NCBI GenBank assembly: GCA_965224235.1
Contig: CBDCYP010000002.1
Span: 558,001 to 622,000, forward strand
Direction: 5' to 3'
Origin: G958295935 sp965224235
GTDB taxonomy: Bacteria; Chloroflexota; Dehalococcoidia; Lucifugimonadales; Lucifugimonadaceae
DNA: 64,000 nucleotides
The notes under the pieces were generated by a model that saw only the letters and a list, made by a program, of their open reading frames with translations, was not told where the DNA came from and searched no databases. A program made the translations under genes and the position numbers. Shown in pieces: positions 1 through 7,808 of the stretch (its first letter is position 1; each line of letters starts with the position of its first letter).

Positions 1-332
1 AGCCCATTGACCGGGCCGCCAAACGACAGCCTGGCAGCGGCCGGCGCCAAAAACGATTCCCACATTGGGGCCGGGGTGCCGTCGATCGTGGCCGATAGGT
101 CGGCGCCGGTGACGGCTACAAATACGTCCTCGTCGAAAACGAACTCTGCGCCGCCAAGAGTCACTTCGACGGCCGCTAAATCCGGCTCGTTGCCCACGAG
201 CCTGTTGCCGAGAAAGAGCGAATCAGGATCCATCGCCCCGCTGACGGATACGCCGAACTTCTGAAAACCGCGCCTACCACCGTCCTGAATCAGGGACAGT
301 ACCCCGGGGGAGATGACTCTGATACCTGCCAT
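1..332 (-). CDS. pxpC: 5-oxoprolinase subunit PxpC (KipA-like), 3' part cut by window edge
   Basis: The reading frame opens with ATG at 332 and runs off the left edge, giving about 110 N-terminal residues. They start MAGIRVISPG and include the family pattern of a central IQDGGRRGF, then SGAMDPDS, then GNRLVGNE and VTLGGAEF, which is typical of the biotin-dependent carboxyltransferase/KipA fold. In prokaryotes PxpC acts with PxpA and PxpB in ATP-dependent opening of 5-oxoproline (pyroglutamate) to glutamate. It lies 18 bases downstream of pxpB in the same direction, with an AGGA ribosome-binding site supplied by a small duplication. The family is about 300 residues, so roughly two thirds is missing. 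Confidence 0.88.
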   Translation of the reverse strand, partial: MAGIRVISPGVLSLIQDGGRRGFQKFGVSVSGAMDPDSLFLGNRLVGNEPDLAAVEVTLGGAEFVFDEDVFVAVTGADLSATIDGTPAPMWESFLAPAAARLSFGGPVNG

Positions 333-334
333 TG

Positions 335-365
335 TCAGTCCTGACCGGTTTCAGTCCTGACCGGT
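335..365. repeat. 15-bp direct duplication between pxpB and pxpC
   Basis: The 15-mer TCAGTCCTGACCGGT occurs at 335-349 and again at 351-365. The duplication covers the pxpB stop codon (complement of 351-353). Read on the minus strand it places a second AGGA about eight bases before the pxpC ATG, so the copy appears to provide the pxpC ribosome-binding site. Confidence 0.8.
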
Positions 366-1106
366 GAGAATCTCGATCTTGTAATCGCCGGCCTCGACCT
401 CATCGGCAATCGACTGGTACTTGGCCTCCGAGACGGGCTGGAATACAATCCTGCTCCCCGGGAGAATCGCTGCGGGAGGATCGCCCCCCGGATCGAAGAG
501 CTTTACGGGGGTTCGCCCTATGATTTGCCAACCCCCCGGACTGTCGTTCGAGTAGACGCCGGTCTGCGACCCGGCTATCCCGACCGATCCAGCCGCTACA
601 CGAAGGCGAGGCGTCTCGAGGCGAGAGCAGGCGATGCGTTCATCCATACCGCCCAGGTACGGAAACCCCGGCGCAAAACCGAGCATGAAGACCCTGTAGC
701 CGGTTCCGGAATGTATGTCGATCACCTCTTGAGAAGACAGGCCGTTGTGATCTGCAACCGTCTTCAGGTCAGGTCCGTACTCGCCCCCGTACGCCACCGG
801 TATACGTACAACTACGTTCCCCTGGTGTGACCTGTCCGCGGGCCTCTCTGTGTCCGTCGTGAATTTCCAAAGTTGCGCGGCCACCTCCTCATACGTCGCT
901 CTGTGAAGGTCGTATTGGACGACGAGCGACCGGTACGTGGGCACCAATTCCTCGACGCCCTCGATGTCCGCATTCGTCACCGACTCGGCGAAGGAATATA
1001 CCCGGTCGTTTATCGCGGGATCGATGCTGTCGCCGAACTCGACCAGCGCCGCCGCGTCTCCAACCGGCAGGATTCTGGGGGCTGGCTCATGATTTCGAAT
1101 TGGCAT
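351..1106 (-). CDS. pxpB: 5-oxoprolinase subunit PxpB (KipI-like)
   Basis: A 251-residue protein of the KipI/allophanate hydrolase subunit 1 family, whose usual length is 220-250. Recognisable segments are an N-terminal LPVGDAAALVEFGD, PVAYGGEYGPDL in the middle, GFAPGFPYLGGM, and near the end SPGGWQIIGRT with LFDP. The frame stays open upstream, but the ATG at 1106 is preferred because it gives the family N terminus and lies only eight bases after the pxpA stop codon, which suggests translational coupling. PxpB with PxpC uses ATP to activate 5-oxoproline while PxpA handles the second step. The alternative name, kinase A inhibitor, comes from Bacillus KipI; nothing here points to a sporulation role. 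Confidence 0.9.
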   Translation of the reverse strand: MPIRNHEPAPRILPVGDAAALVEFGDSIDPAINDRVYSFAESVTNADIEGVEELVPTYRSLVVQYDLHRATYEEVAAQLWKFTTDTERPADRSHQGNVVVRIPVAYGGEYGPDLKTVADHNGLSSQEVIDIHSGTGYRVFMLGFAPGFPYLGGMDERIACSRLETPRLRVAAGSVGIAGSQTGVYSNDSPGGWQIIGRTPVKLFDPGGDPPAAILPGSRIVFQPVSEAKYQSIADEVEAGDYKIEILTGQD

Positions 1107-1113
1107 GTGGGTG

Positions 1114-1890
1114 TCAGGGGACAATTTCGGACATTGGCCTGATGTCGACGCCCGCCGATTCCAGCTCGCTCCTGACCGCTGCCGCAAGACCCAACGATCC
1201 GGCGGTGTCCCCGTGCAGGCAGATCGAATCCGCCTGAAAATCGATCATCGTTCCGTCGGCGGCCTTGACCCGGCCTTCAGTGGCGAGTCGCAAGGAACAT
1301 TCGATAATCTCGTCCTCGTCGTGGATGACCGATCCGGCCTGAGAACGGGGCACGAGTTTCCCGTCGGGCGTTACGGCGCGATCGGCATAACATTCGCGGA
1401 CGACCCGCACGCCGGCTTCGCGCGCAACGTTCTCCCACAACGATCCTGCCAATACGACGTGTATCAGGTCGGGATCAAACGCCTTGATTGCCTTGACAAT
1501 CGCAGTCGCTTCAGAGACGTCGCGCACGGCCTTGTTGTACATCGCCCCGTGCGGTTTTACGTGCTGCAGCCGGTGACCCGACGTGAACGCTGCCAGCGCG
1601 CCGATCTGGTAAGTCACGGAGTTTTGGATCTCGTCCGGTGACAGGGACATGTCGCGCCGGCCAAATCCGGCCAGATCGGGGTAGGCCGGATGCGCGCCGA
1701 TGTGGACGCCGCTCTCCTCGGCCAGTTTCACCGTACGCGCCATCCGGTCGGGGTCGCCGGCGTGGAAGCCGGTCGCTACGTTTACCGACGTGACATGCTT
1801 GATGATCTCCTCGTCCAGACCCAATTTGTACCAGCCGAACGACTCTCCAAGATCGCTGTTGAAATCGATTACCCCGGCCGGTGATGCCAT
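1114..1890 (-). CDS. pxpA: 5-oxoprolinase subunit PxpA (LamB/YcsF family)
   Basis: A 258-residue LamB/YcsF protein. Visible signatures are DFNSDLGESFG at the N terminus, NVATGFHAGDP, GAHPAYPDLAGFGRR, HVKPHGAMYN, an ECYADRAVTPDG segment, and ICLHGD near the C terminus. Start chosen at ATG 1890: AGGAGG sits nine bases upstream and the signature follows within ten residues, whereas the longer frame adds only a basic tail. PxpA, PxpB and PxpC together form the prokaryotic ATP-dependent 5-oxoprolinase, which recycles pyroglutamate formed by spontaneous cyclisation of glutamine and glutamate. It is first in the pxpABC operon. Confidence 0.93.
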   Translation of the reverse strand: MASPAGVIDFNSDLGESFGWYKLGLDEEIIKHVTSVNVATGFHAGDPDRMARTVKLAEESGVHIGAHPAYPDLAGFGRRDMSLSPDEIQNSVTYQIGALAAFTSGHRLQHVKPHGAMYNKAVRDVSEATAIVKAIKAFDPDLIHVVLAGSLWENVAREAGVRVVRECYADRAVTPDGKLVPRSQAGSVIHDEDEIIECSLRLATEGRVKAADGTMIDFQADSICLHGDTAGSLGLAAAVRSELESAGVDIRPMSEIVP

Positions 1891-2072
1891 CTCCGCCTGC
1901 CTCCTGCCGGCATGTTTTCTGACCAATCGGCGTAGCGTGCCGTGCCCGCCCGCGAGCGTACGGATGCCCGCGACTCAAGTGATGCGAGAGTAGCACAGGA
2001 TCGCATATTTCGACCGTCGCCGAAGCCCATTCCTGGCAGGCATCGGTTGCAGCCACCATTGCCGGCCGGCGC

Positions 2073-2816
2073 TCAGTTAAATCCCAGCCCGCGTTCCCGC
2101 ATGGATACGAATTTTCCGTGCCCGATTACGACATGGTCTACCACGTCAACATCGAGCAGACGGCCCGCCTGTACAAGCTTCGACGTCGTCTCGATGTCGT
2201 CATCGCTGGGTGTCGGATCGCCCGAGGGGTGATTATGCACAACCGCGATAGCCGGGCAGTTCCGCTTCAGTGCGCTGGCGAATACCTCCGCTGGGCGGAC
2301 AATCGCGGAGTTGACGCTGCCCGAGTAGAGCTTTTCAACGTCAATTACCTGATTCTTGGTGTTCATAAGCACCACTCGGAGGTTTTCTCGCTCAAGGTAA
2401 GCCATCTCGGCGGAAAGGAGGGATGCGATGTCGGCCGGGACGTTTATTTTGTGGAGCTGACGTGGATCGGGAGAAGCTACACGTCGTCCCAGTTCGATTC
2501 CGGCAAGTAGCTGGCAAGCTTTGGCCAAGGATATCCCGCGCTGTTCGCACAAGTCGTCGTACGACGCGCGCGCAATGCCGTCCAGCCCCTTGAATTCTGC
2601 GAGCAGCCGGTTGGAGAACGCCAAGACGTTTTCGCCCTTCAGACCGGTCCTGAGCAAGATGGCCATCAACTCGGAGTTGGACAAGCTCCCGGCGCCATAA
2701 GCACACAGGCGCTCACGCGGCCGTTCCCCCGCCGGGAAGTCGCGTATGGCGGGCGGGTTCGAGTTGCCGTTAGGCGGGTAGACGCTGGCTATCGGGGGTT
2801 CGACTGTTGTCTGCAC
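2073..2816 (-). CDS. radC: RadC family JAB/MPN domain protein
   Basis: A 247-residue protein with a helix-hairpin-helix region (about residues 45-110) and the metalloprotease-like JAMM motif HNHPSGDPTPSDDD at about 194-207, which identifies the RadC/UPF0758 family. Length is normal (220-250). The family was once linked to DNA repair, but its biochemical role is unsettled. It stands alone, with no repair genes adjacent. A conserved LYSGSVNSAIVRPAEVF stretch just before the JAMM motif supports the assignment. Confidence 0.93.
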   Translation of the reverse strand: MQTTVEPPIASVYPPNGNSNPPAIRDFPAGERPRERLCAYGAGSLSNSELMAILLRTGLKGENVLAFSNRLLAEFKGLDGIARASYDDLCEQRGISLAKACQLLAGIELGRRVASPDPRQLHKINVPADIASLLSAEMAYLERENLRVVLMNTKNQVIDVEKLYSGSVNSAIVRPAEVFASALKRNCPAIAVVHNHPSGDPTPSDDDIETTSKLVQAGRLLDVDVVDHVVIGHGKFVSMRERGLGFN

Positions 2817-2989
2817 GCAGTACTCTCCTCAGAGATGATTACTGTTGCAACGTACCGTACCGGCGATCATTCTCCAAGGACGTCTGTCACCGGAGCGAGT
2901 CGCTAAGTGACCGCGAACTGCCCTGGGCCGCCGTGTCGATGGCCCAGGCTTCCCCCTGCCCCCAGCTCAGGGTCCCGTCTACTCCCGGC

Positions 2990-4057
2990 TCAGAACGGCA
3001 GCGGGACTGTCTCGCCGGTCTGCACAGACTGGGTCACCGCGTCGGTGAACTCCATATACTTGACCCCGTCGGCAAAGTTGGTGTGAGTCACGGGCTCAAG
3101 GCCCCGTATGGCGCTGATGAATTCCTCTTCTACCCGCCAGCCGCCGCGCTTCTCATCCGGGATTTCGACCTCGGCCATCGCTGAATCGCCTCTCCTGCCC
3201 GCCGTAACCCGTATACCCGCGTTAAGCGAGTTCGAGATATCGGCGGAATCGAGGTGAATTGTGCCGTCTGTGCCGTAGATCCAGCAGTCGAACTGCTGCG
3301 AAAACCCGGCCGTGGTGGTGACCGTGTAGTTCAGTATGCCGCCGCAGTTAAGTGTGCCCAAAACGTCGAGGTGGTCCGGGATCGACACTGCGATTCGCCG
3401 CCCGTCGGCATTCCGGCGGTGCTTCACCACGACCTGCCCGAGAGCCTGTACGGAAGACGCAGGGCCAAGCCAGCGCATAAGGGCCTCGTAGAAGATGCCC
3501 ATGCCCATGATGTTGTTTCCGGAAAGGTCGCGGTCGTGCCTCCAATGCAGAGGCGATTCAGGATTCGGAAAATCGCTGCCCATGGCCAGATGGGCCCGGA
3601 CGTTGATCACGTCTCCGATGAATCCTTCGGAGATCATGTCGATGACGGTCTGGTCGACCCCCAGCGTGTGCGGCGCCGGGACGATCTGCGTCGTGAGGTG
3701 AGGATTTACACGCGACTCTGCCAACATCTCCCTGGCCTCGTCTGAGTTCATCGCCATCCTGGCTTCGACGAGGACGTGTTTGCCCACTTCGAGAGCAGCA
3801 ACTGTGCACGGGTGGTGCATGTAGGGCCAGGTACCTATGCAAACAGCGTCGATCTCGTCATCGTCGAGCAGGTCCTGCCAATCGCCATACACGTTCGGGA
3901 TGCCAAAGTCCCCTGCCGCCTTCTCACTCGAAGCACGAGTCCGGTTGACGACGCCGTAGACCTCAACTTCGTCCTGGGCCATTAGCCCCGGAATGTGCTT
4001 CGACCGCGTGTTGGCGCCGGCGCCGATTATGCCTACCCGAATCTTGTCTTCTGCCAT
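2990..4057 (-). CDS. Gfo/Idh/MocA family oxidoreductase
   Basis: A 355-residue NAD(P)-dependent dehydrogenase. The N-terminal Rossmann fold begins with VGIIGAGANTRSKH, followed by the C-terminal alpha/beta domain of the family. In place of the usual EKP motif there is EARMA (E98, R100), so the conserved lysine is replaced; I recall an EARMA variant in part of this family. Start chosen at ATG 4057 with GGAG six bases upstream; the longer frame adds ten residues. The substrate is probably a sugar, inositol or related polyol, but nothing nearby specifies it. It is a single gene with about 170 bases to radC. Confidence 0.88.
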   Translation of the reverse strand: MAEDKIRVGIIGAGANTRSKHIPGLMAQDEVEVYGVVNRTRASSEKAAGDFGIPNVYGDWQDLLDDDEIDAVCIGTWPYMHHPCTVAALEVGKHVLVEARMAMNSDEAREMLAESRVNPHLTTQIVPAPHTLGVDQTVIDMISEGFIGDVINVRAHLAMGSDFPNPESPLHWRHDRDLSGNNIMGMGIFYEALMRWLGPASSVQALGQVVVKHRRNADGRRIAVSIPDHLDVLGTLNCGGILNYTVTTTAGFSQQFDCWIYGTDGTIHLDSADISNSLNAGIRVTAGRRGDSAMAEVEIPDEKRGGWRVEEEFISAIRGLEPVTHTNFADGVKYMEFTDAVTQSVQTGETVPLPF

Positions 4058-4394
4058 GTCTTGCTCCACTGGGTTCGACCAGTCCAAAGCCGTTCGCCTT
4101 GCGGTCCATTTCTGAAAGATGTTGTTTATGTTGCGCCTATTGTGCAGGGTCGGTGAGGCCCGGAGCTTTGATTATGACGGCTGCGACACGGGTTATCATG
4201 GCCCGACGACCCGCATTTTGTTACGAATCGGCAGACTCGTCGATCGTCTTGCCCGGCTCTCGACGACAGGGTAGACGTTTAGACGGCGGGGCTGACAGGC
4301 TATTCAAGCTGGCAGAAGCGTGTCGAGACGAGACCGGCCTTGATGAAGCGACGGCGCAAGTCGCATTTCGGACCACTGAAGCGAGGATTATCGA
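4058..4394. other. Intergenic region, nothing recognised
   Basis: These 337 bases separate two divergent genes and should hold both promoters. I see no convincing promoter pair, RNA gene or repeat. Short open frames here lack a ribosome-binding site and resemble no known protein. Confidence 0.5.
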
Positions 4395-4721
4395 TTGACT
4401 ACAACCGCCGACAACGTCGAACTGACCGGAGAAGGTGTGCAGATCGCGTGGTCGGACGGCCGCACCTGCATGTACCCATACCGTTACCTGCGGCTTCAGT
4501 GTGCGTGCGCAGCCTGCGTCGAGGAGATGACCGGCAGGCCGCTACTGAACATGTCGGCTGTTCCGGACGACGTAATCGCCGTGGAATGGATCATTGTGGG
4601 CCGTTACGCGGTGCAGTTCCTATGGTCGGACGGGCATCAGACCGGCATCTACCCGTTCGAGATGCTACTGCGCCTCGCGGAACAGGACGACGCGGTTACC
4701 TGCACGGGCAGCGGGTCTTAA
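4395..4721 (+). CDS. DUF971 (gamma-butyrobetaine hydroxylase-like N-terminal domain) protein
   Basis: A 108-residue protein of the DUF971 family. Its hallmarks are a WSDGRTCMYPYRYLRL segment, the CACAACVEEMTG cysteine cluster (about residues 37-48) and a second WSDGHQTGIYPFEMLLRL half. The domain occurs alone in bacteria, at the N terminus of gamma-butyrobetaine hydroxylase, and next to Mrp/ApbC Fe-S carrier proteins; the cysteine and histidine pattern suggests metal binding. The start is a TTG at 4395 preceded by GAGG; no ATG upstream gives a better fit. No Fe-S assembly gene is adjacent. Confidence 0.82.
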   Translation: MTTTADNVELTGEGVQIAWSDGRTCMYPYRYLRLQCACAACVEEMTGRPLLNMSAVPDDVIAVEWIIVGRYAVQFLWSDGHQTGIYPFEMLLRLAEQDDAVTCTGSGS

Positions 4722-4774
4722 ATACTATCTCTAATCCCCGTCATTCCCATGGAGAGAGTCCTTTGCGTAACTAG

Positions 4775-4916
4775 GGAACCTCTGAACAACTCCGTGTTCC
4801 AATCCGTTCGCCCTGAGCTTGTCGAAGGGTTCTGGCCTCCTCCCCCATAGGGGGAGGATTCAGGAGGGGGGAACCTCCGCTCTGCCAAGCGCATCGGCCA
4901 CTTGTTCAGAGATTCC
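4775..4916. mobile_element. 142-bp MITE with IS5-type ends and CTAG target duplication
   Basis: The ends are a 15-bp inverted repeat with one mismatch: GGAACCTCTGAACAA at 4775-4789, and the complement of 4902-4916 reads GGAATCTCTGAACAA. Both are flanked by CTAG (4771-4774 and 4917-4920), which fits the YTAR 4-bp target duplication of IS5-group elements. The interior has no coding capacity and contains two imperfect palindromes, TTCGCCCTGAGCTTGTCGAA (from 4807) and CCTCCCCC-ATA-GGGGGAGG. It is too short for a transposase, so it would be mobilised in trans. Confidence 0.75.
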
Positions 4917-4937
4917 CTAGCTCTCCAACCAGTGTTT

Positions 4938-4990
4938 CCTCACTCCATGTCACCCTGATCGAAGCCGAAGGGTCTGGGTAAGAGGGGCGG
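4938..4990. repeat. Degenerate palindrome related to the MITE interior
   Basis: A segment reading CACCCTGATCGAAGCCGAAG followed by GGTCTGGG resembles the CCCTGAGCTTGTCGAAGGGT core inside the MITE at about 4810. It may be a decayed second copy. The rest of 4921-5133 shows nothing recognisable. Confidence 0.35.
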
Positions 4991-5133
4991 GGCATGCCGT
5001 CTGGATGGCTTAAGTTGCTCGGCAGCGTTCAGAATTGCAGATGTTAGGTAATTCGTTGACAGATTGGCACTGAAACAACATGCCTGTGGGGAAGCGGGTT
5101 TGGCTAATTCAAGAGTAATTCTGAGATCGTTTC

Positions 5134-5352
5134 TTAGCCGCGCCCGGCGGCCGATCTGACCTCGAGGGAGCTCAGCAGAGCCGCGGAAGCTTTCGCCACT
5201 TTGTCGACCGCGCTGTCAAACGCCGGTTGATTTATGCGGGAAGGCGACCTGAATCCGCTGATCTTGCGCACGTAATGAAGAGCTGCAGCCCTGATCTCCT
5301 CATCTGTCGGCTCGTGATATGGCGGCCTGAGAACCTTGATGCTCCTGCACAT
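5134..5352 (-). CDS. DUF2277 family protein
   Basis: A 72-residue protein that begins MCRSIKVLRPP and continues PTDEEIRAAALHYVRKISGF, with a later AFDSAVDKVA stretch; this matches DUF2277. The start at ATG 5352 is supported by AGGAGA eight bases upstream. A longer frame upstream adds 44 residues unlike the family. The function is unknown; the family occurs in Actinobacteria, Chloroflexi and Proteobacteria. It is cotranscribed at most with the E1 genes upstream (147 bases away). Confidence 0.82.
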   Translation of the reverse strand: MCRSIKVLRPPYHEPTDEEIRAAALHYVRKISGFRSPSRINQPAFDSAVDKVAKASAALLSSLEVRSAAGRG

Positions 5353-5499
5353 GTCCCTGCTCTCCTGACTCGCGAGTGTGGCGATAGCGGCCGTATTCAG
5401 GCGCTGTGCATAAGCCAACGCCCGAGGTACAGAATATTCCACCCCCGGCCGGAACCAAAGTTTGCAGCGCGTGGATCGGAACAAATCAACCGAAGTGGG

Positions 5500-6588
5500 T
5501 TATACGGCGCCCAACAAAGCCTTGGTGGTGCCTATCACCGCCGCCTCGTCCGGGATAAACGCCGTCTCCAACCCGCGGTTGTACGGCATTGGAGTGTGGG
5601 GACCGGTCACCCGCTTGATCGGCGCGTCAAGGTAGTCGAACGCCTTCTCCGCCACCACCGCTGCGACTTCCGACGCCATGCTGGCGCGTGGTGTGTCCTC
5701 GTCCACTATGACGATACGATTCGTCTTGGCTACCGATTCGAGGAAGATCTCTTCGTCGAGCGGAGACACACTGAGAAGATCCACGACCTCGGCGTCGATG
5801 CCTTCAGCCGCCAACTGCTCGGCGGCGTTCTTGCACACCAGAGACGTCCAGGACATGCCGACAATCGTCACGTCGCTGCCTTTTCTCAACAGGCGGCCCT
5901 TGCCCAGGTCGATCGTGTAGCTCTGGTCGGGAACGAAACCCGAGGTGTTTATCAGCTTCTTGTGATTGCACACCATCACGGGATCGTCATCCCTGATGGC
6001 CGCAGCGAGTAATCCCCGCACCGTGTAGGCGTCGGACGGCACCACGACCTTGATGCCGGGAATGTGGGCCAGGATCGAGTAGTAGTTCGATGAGTGCTGG
6101 GCGGCATGACCGGTGCCGCCGCCCGACCTGGCGAACATGGTGATCGGGACCTTGGTCTGGCCTCCGAACATGTACCTGCTCTTCGCGGCGTTCGACAAAA
6201 GTTGGTCGAATGCGACAGCGACAAAGTCGAAGTACATCAGATCGACGATCGGCCTCGTACCGGTAAGAGCCGCGCCCACCGCGGCCCCCAGGAATCCGGC
6301 TTCCGAGATAGGCGTGTCGCGAATCCTTTCAGGCCCGAAGTCCTGAATGAGGCCCTTGGTCGCGGCGAACGGACCGCCCCATGCGTCAAGAGGGTTGCCT
6401 TCTTCGTCGAAGCGGCCCGCTCCTCCGGCGATGTCCTCGCCCATGATGAATACATCCGGATCGCGGTTCAGTTCATCGCGCAACGTCTGGTTGAACGTCT
6501 CCCGATAGGTTGTTACCTTGCCGGGAACGTCGAACCCCGGTCCCAACGGTTGGTCCGACCATGTTGTCGGCGCTTCTACTGTAGTCAT
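5500..6588 (-). CDS. 2-oxoacid/acetoin dehydrogenase E1 component, beta subunit
   Basis: A 362-residue transketolase-like beta subunit of an E1 enzyme. It has the pyrimidine-binding domain (YRETFNQTLRDEL, then VFIMGEDIAGGAG), the SEAGFLGAAVGAALTG and DLMYFDF segments, and a C-terminal transketolase domain with VVDLLSVSPLD and IVIVDEDTPRASMASE. With the alpha subunit encoded 40 bases upstream it forms the thiamine-diphosphate-dependent E1 tetramer. The close pairing and lack of an attached E2 gene resemble pdhAB/acoAB; pyruvate, branched 2-oxoacids and acetoin are all possible substrates. A dihydrolipoyl dehydrogenase lies at 28-29.5 kb. Length is slightly above the usual 325-340 because of an N-terminal extension. 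Confidence 0.92.
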   Translation of the reverse strand: MTTVEAPTTWSDQPLGPGFDVPGKVTTYRETFNQTLRDELNRDPDVFIMGEDIAGGAGRFDEEGNPLDAWGGPFAATKGLIQDFGPERIRDTPISEAGFLGAAVGAALTGTRPIVDLMYFDFVAVAFDQLLSNAAKSRYMFGGQTKVPITMFARSGGGTGHAAQHSSNYYSILAHIPGIKVVVPSDAYTVRGLLAAAIRDDDPVMVCNHKKLINTSGFVPDQSYTIDLGKGRLLRKGSDVTIVGMSWTSLVCKNAAEQLAAEGIDAEVVDLLSVSPLDEEIFLESVAKTNRIVIVDEDTPRASMASEVAAVVAEKAFDYLDAPIKRVTGPHTPMPYNRGLETAFIPDEAAVIGTTKALLGAV

Positions 6589-6628
6589 TTTGAACGTGCC
6601 TCTTGCAATTCCTGGTTGAACGTATTGG

Positions 6629-7621
6629 TCAGCGAAGCCCCTGCAACGGATTACTGTAATTCACGTAGACGTCTGAATAGAGCTCCTCGATGTCCGGCAT
6701 CGGACTTACTTCCGCGAACTCAACGGCGTCGAGCATCTCCTGGTCGATCTTGGCCCTGATTCCGGAAAGCTTCTCTTCTGTCATCAACTGTTGTTCGGTG
6801 ACTCTCGTTTCGAAATTCTTGAGGGCATCGCGGGCGTGCCACGAGGCCTCCTCTTCCTGGCTGCGGTACTTGTGAGGTTCGTCGGCGTGGAAATGACCGT
6901 GGTACCGATAAGTCTTTAGTTCGAGGAGTGACGGCCCTTCGCCGCGCCTGGCGCGTCCGATCGCCTCACCGGCGGCATCGTAGACCGCGAATATGTCCAT
7001 GCCGTCCACAACCACGCCCGGCATGGAGTACGACTGCGCACGGTCGGCGATGTCGTTGACCGCCACGGCGTACTCGACAGGTGTCGCCTCTGCGTAGTGA
7101 TTGTTTTCGCAGGCAAAGACGACAGGCAACTTCCATACGGAGGCAAGGTTCATACTTTCATGAAGAACGCCCTGCCCGTTAGCGCCGTCGCCGAAAAAGG
7201 CCACGCCGACGGAGTCTGTACCGCGGTACTTTGCCGTCAAGGCGGCGCCGACGGCCAACGGGATTCCTGCGCCCACAATCGCATTGGCGCCGAGCATGCC
7301 CTTGGTGAAATCGGCGATGTGCATCGAACCGCCCTTACCTTTGCATTGGCCGGTAGCCTTGCCGAATATCTCCGCCATCATGCGCTTGGCGTCGAGTCCC
7401 TTGGCGATGCAGTGCCCGTGGCCGCGATGAGTAGATGAGATCCAGTCGGAATCGGTCAGGTGTGCGCAGATGCCGGTCGGGCCCGCTTCCTGCCCATCGG
7501 AACTGTGCGTGACGCCCATCGACTTTCCCTTGAAAGTCTGTTCGAGCATCGTCTCTTCAAAGCGGCGAATGCGACACATCGTCGTATACATCCAATTCAG
7601 CTTTTCGGAGGATATTTCCAT
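6629..7621 (-). CDS. 2-oxoacid/acetoin dehydrogenase E1 component, alpha subunit
   Basis: A 330-residue E1 alpha subunit. The thiamine diphosphate motif is intact: GDG at 144-146 and NN at 173-174. RGHGH (66-70) and KGKGGSMH (94-101) are also typical. Start chosen at ATG 7621 with AGGGAG six bases upstream; the longer frame adds 26 residues not found in the family. It catalyses decarboxylation of the 2-oxoacid (or cleavage of acetoin) and reductive acylation of the E2 lipoyl group, together with the beta subunit encoded next. No E2 gene lies in the window. Confidence 0.92.
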   Translation of the reverse strand: MEISSEKLNWMYTTMCRIRRFEETMLEQTFKGKSMGVTHSSDGQEAGPTGICAHLTDSDWISSTHRGHGHCIAKGLDAKRMMAEIFGKATGQCKGKGGSMHIADFTKGMLGANAIVGAGIPLAVGAALTAKYRGTDSVGVAFFGDGANGQGVLHESMNLASVWKLPVVFACENNHYAEATPVEYAVAVNDIADRAQSYSMPGVVVDGMDIFAVYDAAGEAIGRARRGEGPSLLELKTYRYHGHFHADEPHKYRSQEEEASWHARDALKNFETRVTEQQLMTEEKLSGIRAKIDQEMLDAVEFAEVSPMPDIEELYSDVYVNYSNPLQGLR

Positions 7622-7808
7622 GTCATGCTCCCTTAACGGAGTGGCCCGAGCAGTCGGGTCCACAACTCCGCAATCGATTTTCCCACATTCGGGGCTCAAA
7701 CATCACAGTCCGGCCCGGACTTCTTTCTTTAACGGCAGATGCTAGCAAATGCGCAGGTGACCCCTGACGAACCGGCCGCGGAGTTTGACGAGTACCACCC
7801 ACCGCCAC

